A stretch of 64,000 bases of DNA from positions 52,853,013 through 52,917,012 of the forward strand of contig NC_061115.1 in the NCBI RefSeq assembly GCF_002878395.1, in the 5' to 3' direction. Position 1 is the stretch's first letter. Every line of letters begins with the position of its first letter. The notes under the pieces were generated by a model. The model saw only the letters and a list, made by a program, of their open reading frames with translations. It was not told the DNA's origin and ran no database searches. A program made the position numbers and the translations under genes. Positions 47,323-60,342 of this stretch are shown one piece after another. Origin of the DNA: Capsicum annuum. Taxonomy: Eukaryota; Streptophyta; Magnoliopsida; Solanales; Solanaceae.

Positions 47323-48833
47323 AAGATCACCACCCCTCACTTAAAGCCTTGTTCTTCCTTCAACAACTCTTGACACTGAGAACCATTCAAGGAAGACTCT
47401 AACATTACCATTACACATAAGACACACAATCTAGAATATGACAACTACACGAACAACAAGTTCAACATCAAGCATGTCATATTACAATCGAAAGCTTATG
47501 TTGCTTCAAAATATTTTAACCTCAATAATTGACTCTATCAATTTGGCAAACATGTGCTTATTGTTCACTTAAAGATATCATACGAATAACTTAACCATCA
47601 TCAAACATGTGCCCTTACCACAAGAGAGTCACCCATATTTATCCACACATATGGAATTTATCACACGAATGGGTGTAAGAATAAAATTTCACTTACCTTC
47701 AGAAGAAATTCACATAAGATGAAGAATAAGCTTGTCGTTGGTGTAGCATTCCACTAAATCAGAACATCAATGCTTAAAATCAAATATGACTTTAAGGGTT
47801 GTAATGTAGTCTAAGGGATGATTAGGAACTATTTTGGAAAGTAATAGTGACTATCTTCCCTAAGCGCATTAATACATAACAAATAACATTGAACTCTACT
47901 TTAAACAACCAAATTCTCACAACTTTTAAATTCCCACTCTCTTTTGTTTCACCCCATATCTTTAAGATTGTTCACATATCTTGAGGAGGGAGAGTTCCTA
48001 TCAACATATGATTCTCTTGTGATCAATCAATTTTCTTTTCATTAAATTCCTCTAGAGCACATGAAATTTTTCAAAACAGCACTAGCTATTATTTTGGGAG
48101 CTTTACTATCAAATTTCCCTTATTTAAATCTACATTCCTTAAGATTTTGATTTTCTACTAAATCCCATAGGATATTTGGATCAAATTTAGGTCAATCAAA
48201 AGAACAGGAATAAGATACATATGAGGCTACCAAGGAATAGGTTAAAGGTTCAACAGGGCTAACTAATGTCACACAAAAAAGTAAGGTAAAAGACATGGTT
48301 ATCAAGGTAATGCCTAAATCATCTCCAAAACCCATATTCTTTGTTTGGCTTTGTACACACACCAAGAAAGTTTTTGAAATCATTATGCAACAAGGAATAC
48401 AAAAAAAGACCTCGCTCACATATGGAACAAGAACAAATCAATTAGGATCACAATAGACTCTCAATCAAGCAATAGAAAGAATTTAAAGTTAGGCTAACAC
48501 CGGACAAGAGTCATAAAAATGAGCCTAGGTATCTCAAAAATAGCCATTCACTCATATTACATGCTTTGACATTCAAAAACAACTTGAATAAGGTACAGAG
48601 TACTTAGCAAGAACATTTCACCCATTCCTAATAAAAAATTAAAATTTCTCCTAAAAATGAAAAAAGGATACTAGTTTCGAAAGGCGCCCCTCAAAAAATA
48701 ACCAAAAAGAAAAACTAAGGGGTGGGTGAAGTGTGCCCCTACTAGAATTACACAAACAAAAAAAAGAAAAAATCATTTTGTAATTTTTTTTACAAATTTA
48801 ATCAAAACTAGAAAATAACAAAATTTGAAAATC
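47323..48833 (-). other. E9b: Athila/Tat-like 3' untranslated debris
   Basis: About 1.5 kb without supported frames, of the same character as 1882-3687: a polypurine-like GTGAGGGGTGG on the minus strand at 47323-47335, then AT-rich sequence, and near 48690-48760 the phrase GTGTGCCCCTACTAGAATTA resembling the end of the env-like frame in E2 (3670-3690). Confidence 0.4.
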
Positions 48834-49630
48834 TGATCGATATGCCCAAACTATAACTCCCTTAAAAGAGTGTAAGTCGTCGTTGTCAAATATATATCCC
48901 AACAAAGGTTAGGGTTGAATACCATAGGGAATAAGGTTCTAATTAAATTGTATGTAAATTAATTGACCTTTAATCATTAGATTCCACAAATAGCGGGGGT
49001 TTGTTATACTATTGAATAAGTGACCTCAATATGTTTAAATGCTGAAGTTTTCTTTATAATGTGTTAACAATAGTCCAAAGATCAATCTAGGATTATGTTC
49101 AACTTGGTGTCTAATCACTTTTGGACTCTAGGGTATGTGAGTTTATACTCAAACATGCAATTATAGGGAACTTGAGATCAATTTTCCATCCAAATGTTTC
49201 ACAACCTTCACATATGATTTTCACTTTAATTATTTCAAACTTAAAGTGATGCAATAATAATTCAATGTACTCTCTATGATAGTAATCAAGTTAAGGCATT
49301 AATCTAGATTTAGAGGTTAAAAACTCCAAAAAAACCTTAAGAATCTCTTTTCCAGATATTAGGTTCTTTCTTTAACCAAGCTAAGTTTTAGGGCATGTTC
49401 AAATCTCTAAAATAAAGAAAACCTATTAAACTGAAGAATAAAGCAATATAATCACAAGCATAGTAAAAACTCAATAACCCAGAACCTAAAAGTCAAATTC
49501 CACTAGGGATCCTACTACCCTAGTTATGGAATTTTAGCCAACCATGATAAAAAAGAAGATTCATAAATTGAATATTAGAACTTACAATGTAGAAATACAG
49601 GGTTTTCAAACCCAAATTCGAACAGATAAT
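48834..49630 (-). repeat. E9c: second Athila/Tat-like LTR fragment
   Basis: Contains the diagnostic R/U5 block AAGTCGTCGTTGTCAAATAT at 48871-48890 followed by 'gggttgaatacc ataggga', homologous in position to 394-460 and 7358-7420 of E2. The sequence is otherwise much diverged, and its U3 end is cut off by the env-like fragment at about 49635. Confidence 0.45.
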
Positions 49631-49634
49631 ACTA

Positions 49635-49965
49635 TTTTTTAGACTAGCCTTTGTCCACACCTTTGATGATTGGCACTTTTGCATGCTTACATAGTTCCGT
49701 GATGAGGCATGGTAAAGGTAAGGCACTTTTAGTCTTGTGTACCCTAAAACATATCTCACTAGCAATAATCTGTCCAATTTCTACCTTCAACCCCTTGATC
49801 AAACTAGCCACGATACCACTTTCTGTGGATTAAGATTCTCATCACCCCTAGTTGGCATCAACCTAAATCAAACTACCACCCACTAGAATTTTTCTTTAAT
49901 ACTCAATGATAATTTTACAATTCTCTCTTTGTTTTCCAACCAAGATGGCTCACCATTACCAGTGA
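49635..49965 (-). pseudogene. E9d: env-like / 'putative plant transposon protein' fragment
   Basis: Minus strand from 49900 reads WVVV*FRLMPTRGD, a frameshift, then ESGIVASLIKGLKVEIGQII and SALPLPCLITELCKHAKVP, VDKG. This matches the C-terminal half of the family ('W..v..RLmPT...ra.l...i..G..ini..ii...i......tPcLI..LC..agVP'), a different part from that kept in E2. Open frames on the plus strand across it are shadows. Confidence 0.6.
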
Positions 49966-51236
49966 ACACACGTGATAGCTATGGTCGTTGGTTGTGTGTT
50001 GTGGTCATCCTTTGCTCATGCTTTAGAGTTATGGTAGGAGACGTGTAGAGCTCACCAAAAAAGAATTTGGTTGATGGTATGATCTGAAATATCCACTGTT
50101 ACTCGCTTGACTGGGATCCTTAACCTATTCCACATGTCTGCTAGTTTCATTCACTTTTTCAATCTTCCTCCAATATTGCCAATAGTTTGCACAAAATTCC
50201 CAAATAAGGGTAAGATAATATGATCTTAGAGGTTTCCTCAAACAACCTAGCTCGGACTAATTAATTACCTATCGAGATTTTTATATTTTAGCAGGTTTGT
50301 GCTTATGATATGGTATTCTTCCTCAATGGGCCTTTTCATACTCCTATTCTATGTAGTTTGGAGACCATCATAATAGTGATTCTCCTTCAACCTTCAACCA
50401 ATTGGACTCTGAAACCTCAGGGTCCTTGCTGTAATTCAAATCACCCTTCTCCTATTCCAGTTTTTTTTAGGGCTAGTTGCATTTCTCATTTAACTTTCCC
50501 TATTCGAGCTTGATCTTGAATTCCTATTTCTTTGACCATTACTACTGTTATCCATACATGATGTATCTTTGTCCTCATCATACTGGAAGGGAGATTGATG
50601 TTTCTTCTAACTCTATCCTGTGTGGTAGTCTGGGGCCTTAGTGTCACCCTCAAGCTCATCCCTAAGTCTCAATATTATGGTTTTTTTGGTCGGCCTAGTT
50701 CTACCTCCATATCTTCTCAATGTTATCTTCTATTTTAAAGAAATAGAAGTCAAATGAAATTTTAGACACTGTTTAAGTTCGATGATTTGGACGATGGTTT
50801 GTCACTTTAGTGATGGATTGTCAGTTAATCTATCGCTTTTTATGAAGATAAATTAGCCAATATGAGATGGTTCCCTTGATGAGTCTTCTCTAGGCTGATG
50901 TTTCATTGAGTCAACAGTCAGGTTTATCTAAAATACTCATGAAATTCCAGAGTTGGGAAACAAATAAAGTGACAGTCCATCTACTTGGCAATAGTTCATC
51001 AGCTAATTTGTCACCCCTTATCCCAATTTTTGATGATTTGGGTAGTGGAGTAATGGATTAGACGATGGCCCATCACCTAAGCAATGGTCTGTCAACCATT
51101 CCATTATGACTATTTATTCCAAGAAATACCTTTGAGGTAATTTTTGAAACATGTGGTAGGCAACAACTTGAATACATCAACAAAGATAAAATAGGCTTAC
51201 TTCTATCAAGTTTTACTTGATATTTGGGTTATCATA
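49966..51236. other. unassigned intergenic-like sequence
   Basis: About 1.27 kb with no convincing coding frame, LTR terminus or RNA gene. On the plus strand 50770-51110 has repeated words of the kind GATGGTTTGTCACTTTAGTG / GATGGCCCATCACC, reminiscent of the GACGGTCCGTC-type repeats of some Solanaceae LTRs, so it may be further LTR debris. Confidence 0.3.
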
Positions 51237-53924
51237 TGACACGACCCAAAATCAAGCTATGTCTATGGTCACCTAGCTCACATGAACTGGAGGTCGCCCC
51301 AATAACCCAACCAAATGATCATATCAATCACAAGATTTGGATGAATTTCAACCATAAAGTAGGATAGCGGAACGCATACTAATAGTCGTAACTTAAACAT
51401 CTCCAAACATATCATTTTATTCATCAAACTAGACAAGATACCCAAGTCCACAGTCATCCACCAAACCTCCACCAATTTATGTATTAGATTTGTCAAGACA
51501 TGCCCCCGACAATAACCAAAATTATAAGTCTAAATAAGTCTACTAATATAAAGAAAGACTTGAAATGTAAGACTTCTGAGTGAATGGAAGCTCAGCACCT
51601 CAATGTCAACGCTCGATCGCTCGATCACTTCATATGAAAAGAACAAGAAGCTCTGGCCCCTATGTTGCGTGGGACATAGTGCCTGGAGACGGTTAGCGGT
51701 TGGAATAATAGCATGTAACTTAAGGATAAGGATAAAATAGCATCATCATTTACTCAACAAGTTAATATATCATATTATTTCACAATCAAACACACTAGCC
51801 ATACATATGAGTATAATACATGCCAAACAACGGAAAATAAGTCTCGACACCACACATGGAGTACTCAATCAATGACATAAGGTGAAGGACTCCGATCGCC
51901 TACAATAGATTCAAACAATTCTTATCAGGCCAAAGACTTTAGCTACTCTCATTTATGTTAGACAAGGATCTTTAACCACATTCTTATTCATTATGGCCAA
52001 AAGACCCTAACCACTAAACTTAGGCAAGGGAATCTAACCTTTAGTTTCTTAGCCAAGGGACTTTAACTATAAGTACTTTCCTTAGGCATGGAACTCGAGC
52101 ATCATGCATTCATTTGGCATGGGACCCCAACCACATGCATTGACTTGGCATAGGAGTCAAACCTCATGCATTCACTAGGCATGGGACTCCAACCTCATGC
52201 ATTCGTTTGTCATGGGACTCCAACCTAATACTTTCAATAGGTATGGGCTCCAACCTCATTCATTCATTTGGCATGGGACTCCAACATCATGATATCACTA
52301 GTCATGGGACTCCAACCTCATGCATTCATTTTTCATGGGACATCAGCCTCATACTTTCACTAGGCATGGGACTCCATCCTCATACGTTCATTTGGCATGG
52401 GAATCCAACCATATGCATTCTTTGGACTTTAACCTCAAGTTGCATTAGTGTTACCAGGCAAGGGACTTTAACCACAAGCCCTCTAGTTACCCTTACTAGT
52501 GGACCCGTGGTTCCTAACTCATTTATTCATGCATCCATTCATATACGATTCATCTCAACACTTAAGGACTTTAACCCATTTGACCAATTCAACACCACAT
52601 ATGACCACATGGTTCTCATAGAACCATTCATCCATCACACAATTTAATAGGCACACGCCTTAATTTAATTCATTATTCAATTAAAGTTTTGGTCATCAAG
52701 ACACTTAAACATCGTTCATCCTTCACTAGCAATGTTGCAACACATCTTATACCACCCATTAGTTCAAAACACAATTTAAGTTCAATTTCATGATTAGGGA
52801 CCTTAACCCCTTATTAATCATCAACTCAACAAGGTCATCAATTATAGCTTACAAGGCTCACAATACATTGAAAATACTATTCATCATCCATTCATACTTA
52901 TTGGGACATTTCCCCAGTTCAAAGTATCATAACCATGTATCTAGTCATTTCACTTAGCCATTTTCACAAACACCTTGCGTACATGCCTTTAACAAGGCCA
53001 TATTCAAAGCAACATTCATCAATATTAGGGTTTGTCAAGACTCATTTGTTAATCTACAACCAACAAGAATCCATACGTACATACATTAAAAATATCATGT
53101 ATAAACACAAGTTTAAGCAAGAACACAATAACTCATCACTAGAAATCAAACCCTTAATATTTTGATTTCAAAATATCTATGTACACTTACTAATTCAAGT
53201 GTAAAATATATGGGTTTAGAGTTATTTAGACAGGGAAAGAGGTACATACGTAGAACAAGTTGATGAAATGAACATCTTGACACCTATTTGTCCTCTAGAT
53301 GAACCCTCTTCAAACCCTAGCCTCTAATCTTGTTTCAAGACCCTTTTAGAGTGTTTGGAATGTTTGATCCACCACACAAGTGTTATGAGAGGTTAAAATG
53401 ACTTATATAGGGAGGGGAATTAGGGTTTTAGGCATGGGAAAGACCATAAGGCCCTTGGAAAAAAGATGAAAAAATGACCCCGACCAGGGGTACGACTCCC
53501 TCATACAATTCACTAAGGAACCATACCCTAGGATACGAGTGGTTTTCTAAATCGTAACCTAGGCTTATCTAAGGTCAATCACCCTATTAGGGGCACGAAT
53601 AGGCACCTTTGATTCATATACAAATGTCAAGAATCACCTCTAACTCATATGGTCCAATTGTATAGAAAATGGTCCACTCTAAAATAGGTCCTGACTCCAT
53701 ACAGTTGAGTAGTATACGACTTGTATGCATTGGTTACGACCAAGGAAGAACCATGTTGTGTATGGGATAGAAGTGTTGACATCCTAGGATGTTCAAGGTA
53801 TGAGATGGGGAGGGCAAGGTTGGTATGAATCATATGTAAGGGTATAAGTGACATGCCAAGTCCTATCATAGACAGTGCGTCTAAAATCCAAAATTTTTGC
53901 AAGGCCAAGATATTGGGTGTTTCA
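51237..53924 (-). repeat. E10 LTR a
   Basis: 2688 bp, TGACACGACCCAAAATC to GGGTGTTTCA on the plus strand, so TGAAACACCC to GGGTCGTGTCA in sense. U3 has a 31-bp tandem repeat (52081-52435) and a cluster of GTACGA-type words near its start (53480-53870). Confidence 0.88.
52081..52435 (-). repeat. 31-bp tandem repeat in LTR a
   Basis: About 11 units plus a partial one. Each unit has GGCATGGGACTCCAACCT followed by CATGCATTCATTT or CATGCTTTCACTA; the two tails often alternate. More degenerate copies of the GG-GACT-TAACC core extend left to about 51930. Confidence 0.9.
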
Positions 53925-56900
53925 TTTTCCCCTGCTTAGGATCATTCATCCTCGAATGAGAGGTTAAGGAAAGCATATACACTAGTTAACACATAAACAC
54001 ACATCAAACCAACCTCTTATGAAGTTATAATAAAGCGTACAATAAGGATATAACTTAACCCGCCTCATAATAAGTTTCAACCAACCATTTCATTTAATTG
54101 AACTTAGGACTCAAACCTACTTCTTATCAACACCCTCACTTGATTCATAACTTAGGGACTTTAACTCAGTGTCTAAAGATAACATAACTCAAGGTAGGAA
54201 GATTAACACATACCTCAATCACGAGTGTCCAAAATAGGAAACAAATGAGGTTACTCGAACTTCATGTCCCCATTCGTCTATTAAGTAGCTTCCTCATACT
54301 TTTGGTTCCTTCATGGAACCCTCACTGAAGTTACCTCTTTCATTGACATCCAGTGAACTTACCACTCTAATATCTCATTGAGACCTCCTTAAATTATAAA
54401 GGATCTGAGATACCAATACTAACCACCTTAACTTAACACATTGAACTCTGGAGGGATGGACTCATGCTAGAGAACAAGTCTCACCTAACTTAGAGTTTAA
54501 CAAGTCACATCACTATGGGAACTTGAGTCTATCTATGCAGCAACGCTCCCATGTTCAAGCCTATTCAATGCAATAAGGAGTTAACTTAAGCCACCGGGCT
54601 CTACTCCTCTCATCTATCCCATGACACCCCTCTACTTCCATCCCTCTTATAATATGTATACCATGATTAAGGGATGGGGACAAACCATATCCAACCACTA
54701 TAACTGAAATCCCCAACCCATAGTTGAAACAAAAATCTATAAAAATACTATGCCATGAAATAATTCATATGACCAAGCCTCATCGCATCTCTTATGTCAT
54801 CATCACAACTATAAGCAGGCCTACCAAATCACAATATTCATGACTATCATTAGTATACCCTAATTATAATATATCCATGAAATGATTTAACACTCTCTAC
54901 CATTTCCTCAAGGGTTTACTCCACCTACTCTTTTCCTATCCATTTCTCATGGCACAATCGTACCTTACCTTCTAAAACCTTAACCATAATAGCTACTCTA
55001 GACTCTCCCCCACGTGGGGACTTCTACGCTACCCATTACCACCATCATCATTCTTCCCAAGACACTACCAACCAAATATAAGGGGAGCCTTTTAAGGATC
55101 CAAAGTGCAAGGATTATCCATGCCACCAAAGGCCAGACAAAGACCCTCAAGCTGAGACATGATACCATAGGCACGAGGTACTTTATAAAAACATCCTAGA
55201 CCAATATGGAGAGTCATCCCAAACAATACATACTACAAGAGGGTCCTTAAAATTGGACACCAAAAGAAACACAACCACATATACCACAACTAGTGTAAAA
55301 TGAGGTAAAGACTCATATCCCGTGAATAAGGAAAATACAACAATGCAAAACTTGGGCGTAAGAGATAAAGGAATGCGTGCAACACTAGTAGGGAAATCTC
55401 TTAGCTGAGATAGAAGGAAATTACTAGAATATGACACCCGACCTCTGCTTGAAGTCCACTGCTATAAGAAGTTTAAGATTAACTCACAAATTTTATCCCA
55501 TTACCCCTACAAACACTACACTCCGCCCTAATGGATGTCACCAAGGATATTTACTAGGACAACTTGGTTCTCCCATACCAAAAACTACATCCATCTAAAT
55601 GCTATCTATAGGTTGGTATAGCCATACGATCTCCATTCTCTAACCCATTAAATGAATAGACCTTCGATCGACTAGTTCAACCTAACTCTCAGCCTATATG
55701 ACCCAACCTTCCCACTATTTATATCCCAAGTTATTAATCTCATACAACCTACTAATTTACCTTCACGATTTCTACATTGCTAACCTTGATCTAGCATACT
55801 CCTTCAATCAATATCAATATTTAGGATTCTTACTTAGAGTCTATCAACAACCACCTACTAATGGAAAAGTATCATATATAAGGTATGAATATATATATGG
55901 TCCACCAAACATGGTTGACTTTATGAACTCTTTATCCACCAACCAAAGAACTATTCCCTTCTGGGGAAACCACCCCTCTTATGCATGAATGCACAAACAC
56001 TTCTACTAAAAAAATTTAAAAAATCATTCCATTGGGAAATCATATAAATTAGACCAACGTACTAAATAAGGCCAATTCACAACTTATTCCCTTTCTTATT
56101 CTGGGGTACTAGGAAGGTCATCAAAGAGTACCTCAAGACACTCATAATTCATGGAAAAGGAATTAACAGAAGAGCTTGTAGAGTTAGAATTATTAACTCA
56201 GACCAAAATACGCTAACACCTTCTAGTGGTCAAATTTTTGGGCTCTATAATAGAGAAAAACATCCTCTTCCCATATAAATAAGAACTCATTAGGAAAGCT
56301 TAAACATGACCTTACGGGTCTAACAATCTAAAAAAGCAGAGTACGATTGCGATCAACCTATGCCCGAGGTATCATCAAGTAAACTAGGTCCAACCCCATT
56401 AATTTTACCCTAATCTCTTTAACGCTAACAGATACTATACAACCCTTGTAAACTCTTTTAACAACCACAGAGTCATTTACTGAGGCAGAAATAAATAAGA
56501 GTCTAAAATAACTTTAAGAAAAATAAAAAATACCCAATCTCAAATGAGGTCTCATAAGAAGAAGTAAACCCTAGGTCAAACAAACAATACATATTATACG
56601 AGAAGTGTTTTAACATACCTGTGTCATCATCAGGAGATGCCTACGACTCTTCAAGGGTAGTAGGACCATTCATACAATCATTTCTAATGTCAAATATAGA
56701 AGTATAACCCCTTGTTACAAGACCTAGAGAAGTGGAGATAGGTATTCTATTTCCTCAGGTGACAATCTTTATGGGACACTCCTGTTGCACATAACCCAAC
56801 TGCCCTCAACTAAAACACCAATTCCTTCATTCTTTGAAATAACCACAGTGCGAGCAACCAAATAATTGATAAGGAGGATAAGAGCTGCAATTTGGGACCT

Positions 56901-57615
56901 AATGGCCTAAAGCTGGGCACCTTGTACCCTCAAAGCATTACCAACTTTAAGATTCTTATCTCCAAAAAGATTTTGGTAAAAGGCACTAGTCATAGAACAA
57001 GTATTAAGACGTACCCAATTCGTCCTCGTAGACCACTTACTACTACGTCGATGGCCTCCTTTTTTACTAAAAGATTGAGAACTCTTACTCAACTTCATTC
57101 TCGGTCTCGCCTCCTTTCCTCATGTACCAATAGGACTGGACAGGCATGATAGAGTTGATACTATCTACGCTAGTTAATGAATAAAATATAAAAACTCAAC
57201 ATTAGTAAACTTTCCTTGAGGTGACTGAGCATAAGTGTCTCCTTCTAGAGTGTGGTTAGGGGAGACCAGTAGGGCTCCACAAGGAAAATCAAAAAGTACG
57301 ACCCTTAGATAGGTTTGTGCCCCTACAGTTAGATGAGCTTCGCTTATGTTGCCATTAGTTGAGATAGAAGAGTTTACCTGAACGTCAGATCTTCTTAGAG
57401 GTATGATCTGGATAAGAAGCAAATAGAAATCAAAATGAATCCAAAACCTTAGACTCTATAGCTTGAGATAGAAATACAAGAAAGAAAAACATTCCTAATT
57501 GTATCATAGCCCATCTCTTATAAGTGTGGCGCACATCACACCCATAAAAGAGACTCTACTTCACATGGCTTTGTGGATACCCAACATACCATAAACCTAG
57601 GATTTAATACTAGCT
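53925..57615 (-). pseudogene. E10 internal region 1
   Basis: On the minus strand: eroded PBS next to 57616, leader, gag N-terminus with start ATG changed to ATA (57402-57404, GATC-ATA-CCTC), knuckle at about 56782-56830 (WCFS*GQLGYVQQECP: one Cys is a stop, His is Tyr), protease with loop LFDLGFTSSY (about 56560-56600), an uncharacterised block (54440-56280) shared in order with E8, a chromodomain-like tail around 54255-54420, and a PPT (GCAGGGGAAAA, minus) at 53925-53936. No RT, RNase H or integrase motif was found. Confidence 0.75.
56009..56451 (-). repeat. near-identical tract, copy 1
   Basis: Aligns with 61303-61746 with only five substitutions that I can count and no indel beyond the A-run at its edge, while the flanking parts of the two internal regions differ by roughly 8-12%. 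Covers the C-terminal end of the protease relic and the adjoining block. Confidence 0.85.
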
Positions 57616-60342
57616 TGACATGACCCAAAATTGGGCCATATCGTATGGGCACCTCAAGCTCACATGAACCGGAGGTCACCCTGATAACCCAACTAAATCA
57701 TCACATTAATCACAAGAGTGAGATAGATTCCAACCATAAAGTAGGATAGAATAATGCATACTACTAGTCGTAACTTAAACATTTCATTTGATTCATAACA
57801 CTAGAAAAGATACCCAAGCCCATAGTCATCCATAAAACCTTCACCAATTCGATGTATTAGATATATCGGGACATGCCCCCAAAAATAGCCAAAATTTTAA
57901 GTCGAAATAAGTCTATTTTACATTAAAGAAGACTTGAAATGAAAGATATCCCAATGTATGGAAGCTCAACACTTCAATGTTAATAGTCGATCCACTCAAT
58001 CTCTCAATCACTATGTAGAAAAAAGGGAAAAAGCTCTAGCTCCATATCGTATAGGGACATAGTGTCCCAAGGTGGTTAGTGGTTGGAACACTAGTATGTA
58101 GCTAAAGGATAAGGATAAAAAAACATCATCATTTAGTTAACAAGTTAATATATCATATTCATTCATAATCAAATAGATTAGCCATGCATTTAAGTGTAAT
58201 ACAAGCAAAACAAGGGAAAACAAGTGTCAACACCACTTATAGAGTACTCAATCAAAGACATACGGTAAATGACTCTAATCTCCCACACTAGATTTAAACA
58301 ATTCTTACTAGGCCAAAGACATTAGCTACTCTCATTTATGTTAAACAAGGATCTTTAACCATGTACTTATTCATTCAACCCAAAAGACCCTAACCCCTAC
58401 TCTTAGGAAAGGGACTCCAACTTCTAGTTTCTTAGGGAAGGGACTTTAACTACAAGTCCTTTTATTAGGTATGGGACTATGTCATCACGCATTCATAAGA
58501 ATGGGACTCTAACCACATGCATTCATTGGGCATGGGACTCTAACCACATGCATTCATTTGGCATGGGACTCAAACTACAAGCATTGACTTGGCATGGGAC
58601 TTCAACCTCATGATTTCACTAGGCATGGGACTCTAACCTCATTCATTCATTTGGCATGGGACTCCAACCTCATGCTTTTACTAGGCATTGGACTCCAACC
58701 GCATGCATTTATTTACTCCAACCTCATGCTTTCACTAAGAATGAGACTCCAACCTCATGCATTCATTTGGCATGGAACTCCAACCTCATGCTTTTACTAG
58801 GAATGAGACTCTAACCTAATGAATTCATTTGGCATGGGACTTCAACCATATGCATTCTTGGGACTCTAACCTCAAGTTTCCTTGGTGTTACTAGGGAATG
58901 GCCTTTAACCACAATCCATATCATTACCCTTATTAGTGGACCCTTGGTTCCTAACTTTTTTTTTCATCTATCTACTCTCATACAATTCATCTCAAAAATT
59001 AAGGACTCTAGCCCATTTGGCCAATTTGACACCACATATGACCACATAGTTCTCATGGAACTATTCATCCATCACACACTTTAATAGGCATATTCCTTAA
59101 TTTAATTTAAGTTTGTGGTCATCAGGGCCCTAACACACCATTTACCATTTATTAGCAATCTTGCAACACATCCTATGCCACCTATTAGTTCAAATCATAA
59201 TTTAAGTGTAATTTCATAATTAGGGACCTTAACCCCTTATTAATCATCAACCTAATAAGGTCATCAATTATAACTTACAAGGATTATAATAAATTAACAA
59301 TACCAATCATCATCCATTTATACTTATTAGGCCATTCCCTAGTTCAAAGCATCATTAACATATAACTAGTCATTTTACTTTATCATTTTCATAAACACCT
59401 TGTGTAAATGCCTTTACCAAGGCCATATTCAAAGTAAAAATCATCAAAATTAAGGTTTCTAAGACTCAGTTGTTAAGATACAACCAAAAAGAATCCACAT
59501 GTACAAAACATCAACAATACTATGTATAAGTATAAGTCTAAGCAAAAACACACATAACTCCTCACTAGGCATCAAACCCTGAATATTTTAATTTAAAATT
59601 TCCATGATTACTAATTCAAGTGTAAAATATATGGGTTTAGAGTTATGTAGAAATGGGAAGAAGTACATACCTTTAAAAAGTTGATGAAATAAAGAACTTG
59701 ACACCTATTTTGCCTCTAGATGAACCCTTTTCAAACCCTAGCCTCCAATCTTATTTCAAGACCCTTTGAAAGTGTTTTTAATGTTTGATCTACCATAAAG
59801 TGTTATGAAAGGCTAACCTGACTTATATAGAAAGGGTACTTATGGTTTTAGGCATGGGTAATTAACACAAGCCCCTTGGAAAAAAGCTAGAAAAATGACC
59901 CTGTCCAGGGGTATGAATCCCTCATATGATTCACTAAGGAACCATACCCTAGGATACTAGTGGTATCCTAAATCATAACCTAGGCTTCTCCAAGGTCACT
60001 TACACTACTAAGGGTATGACTAGGCATCTTAGATTCATATCCAAAGGTTAAGAATCATCCCTAACTCGTATGGACCAAGTGTATAGAAAATGGTCAACTC
60101 CAAAATAAGTTTTCACTCCATACAGTTGAATAGTATATGACTTATATGCATTGGTTACGACCAAGGAAGAAACATGTCATTTTTGGGATAAAATCATTGA
60201 CATCCTAGGATGTTCAAGGTATGAGTGGGGGAGGGAAACGTGGGTACGACTCGTGTGTAAGGGTATGAGTGACATGCCAAGTCCTATCATAGACAGTGTG
60301 TCTAAAGTCCAAAATTTTGAAAGGCCAAGATTTAGTGTTTCA
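57616..60342 (-). repeat. E10 LTR b
   Basis: 2727 bp, TGACATGACCCAAAATTG to TTAGTGTTTCA. Left neighbour is internal 1; right neighbour is the PPT of internal 2 (GGGGGAGAATG on the minus strand). The 31-bp repeat array is at 58466-58875. Confidence 0.88.
58466..58875 (-). repeat. 31-bp tandem repeat in LTR b
   Basis: About 12 units plus two partial ones. It includes a truncated unit reading TTTACTCCAACCTCATGC (near 58712) that LTR c also has and LTR a lacks. Confidence 0.9.

Noticed and set aside
49966..51236. Possible host gene exon in the only stretch not assigned to a transposon
   Set aside because: Frames are short, have no recognisable domain, and no consistent splice-site and frame combination was found; the GATGG..TGTC words suggest LTR debris instead.
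52081..52435. Possible CRISPR array (regular repeats of about 31 bp)
   Set aside because: The repeats are directly adjacent and degenerate with no unique spacers, sit in an LTR of a plant retrotransposon, and have no cas genes nearby.
52207..52647. 146-codon frame with repetitive SWDSNLILSIGMG-like peptides, and similar frames at 58594 and 63181
   Set aside because: They are translations of the 31-bp U3 tandem repeat. The repeat is not a multiple of three, so the peptide pattern cycles through frames as expected for non-coding repeats.
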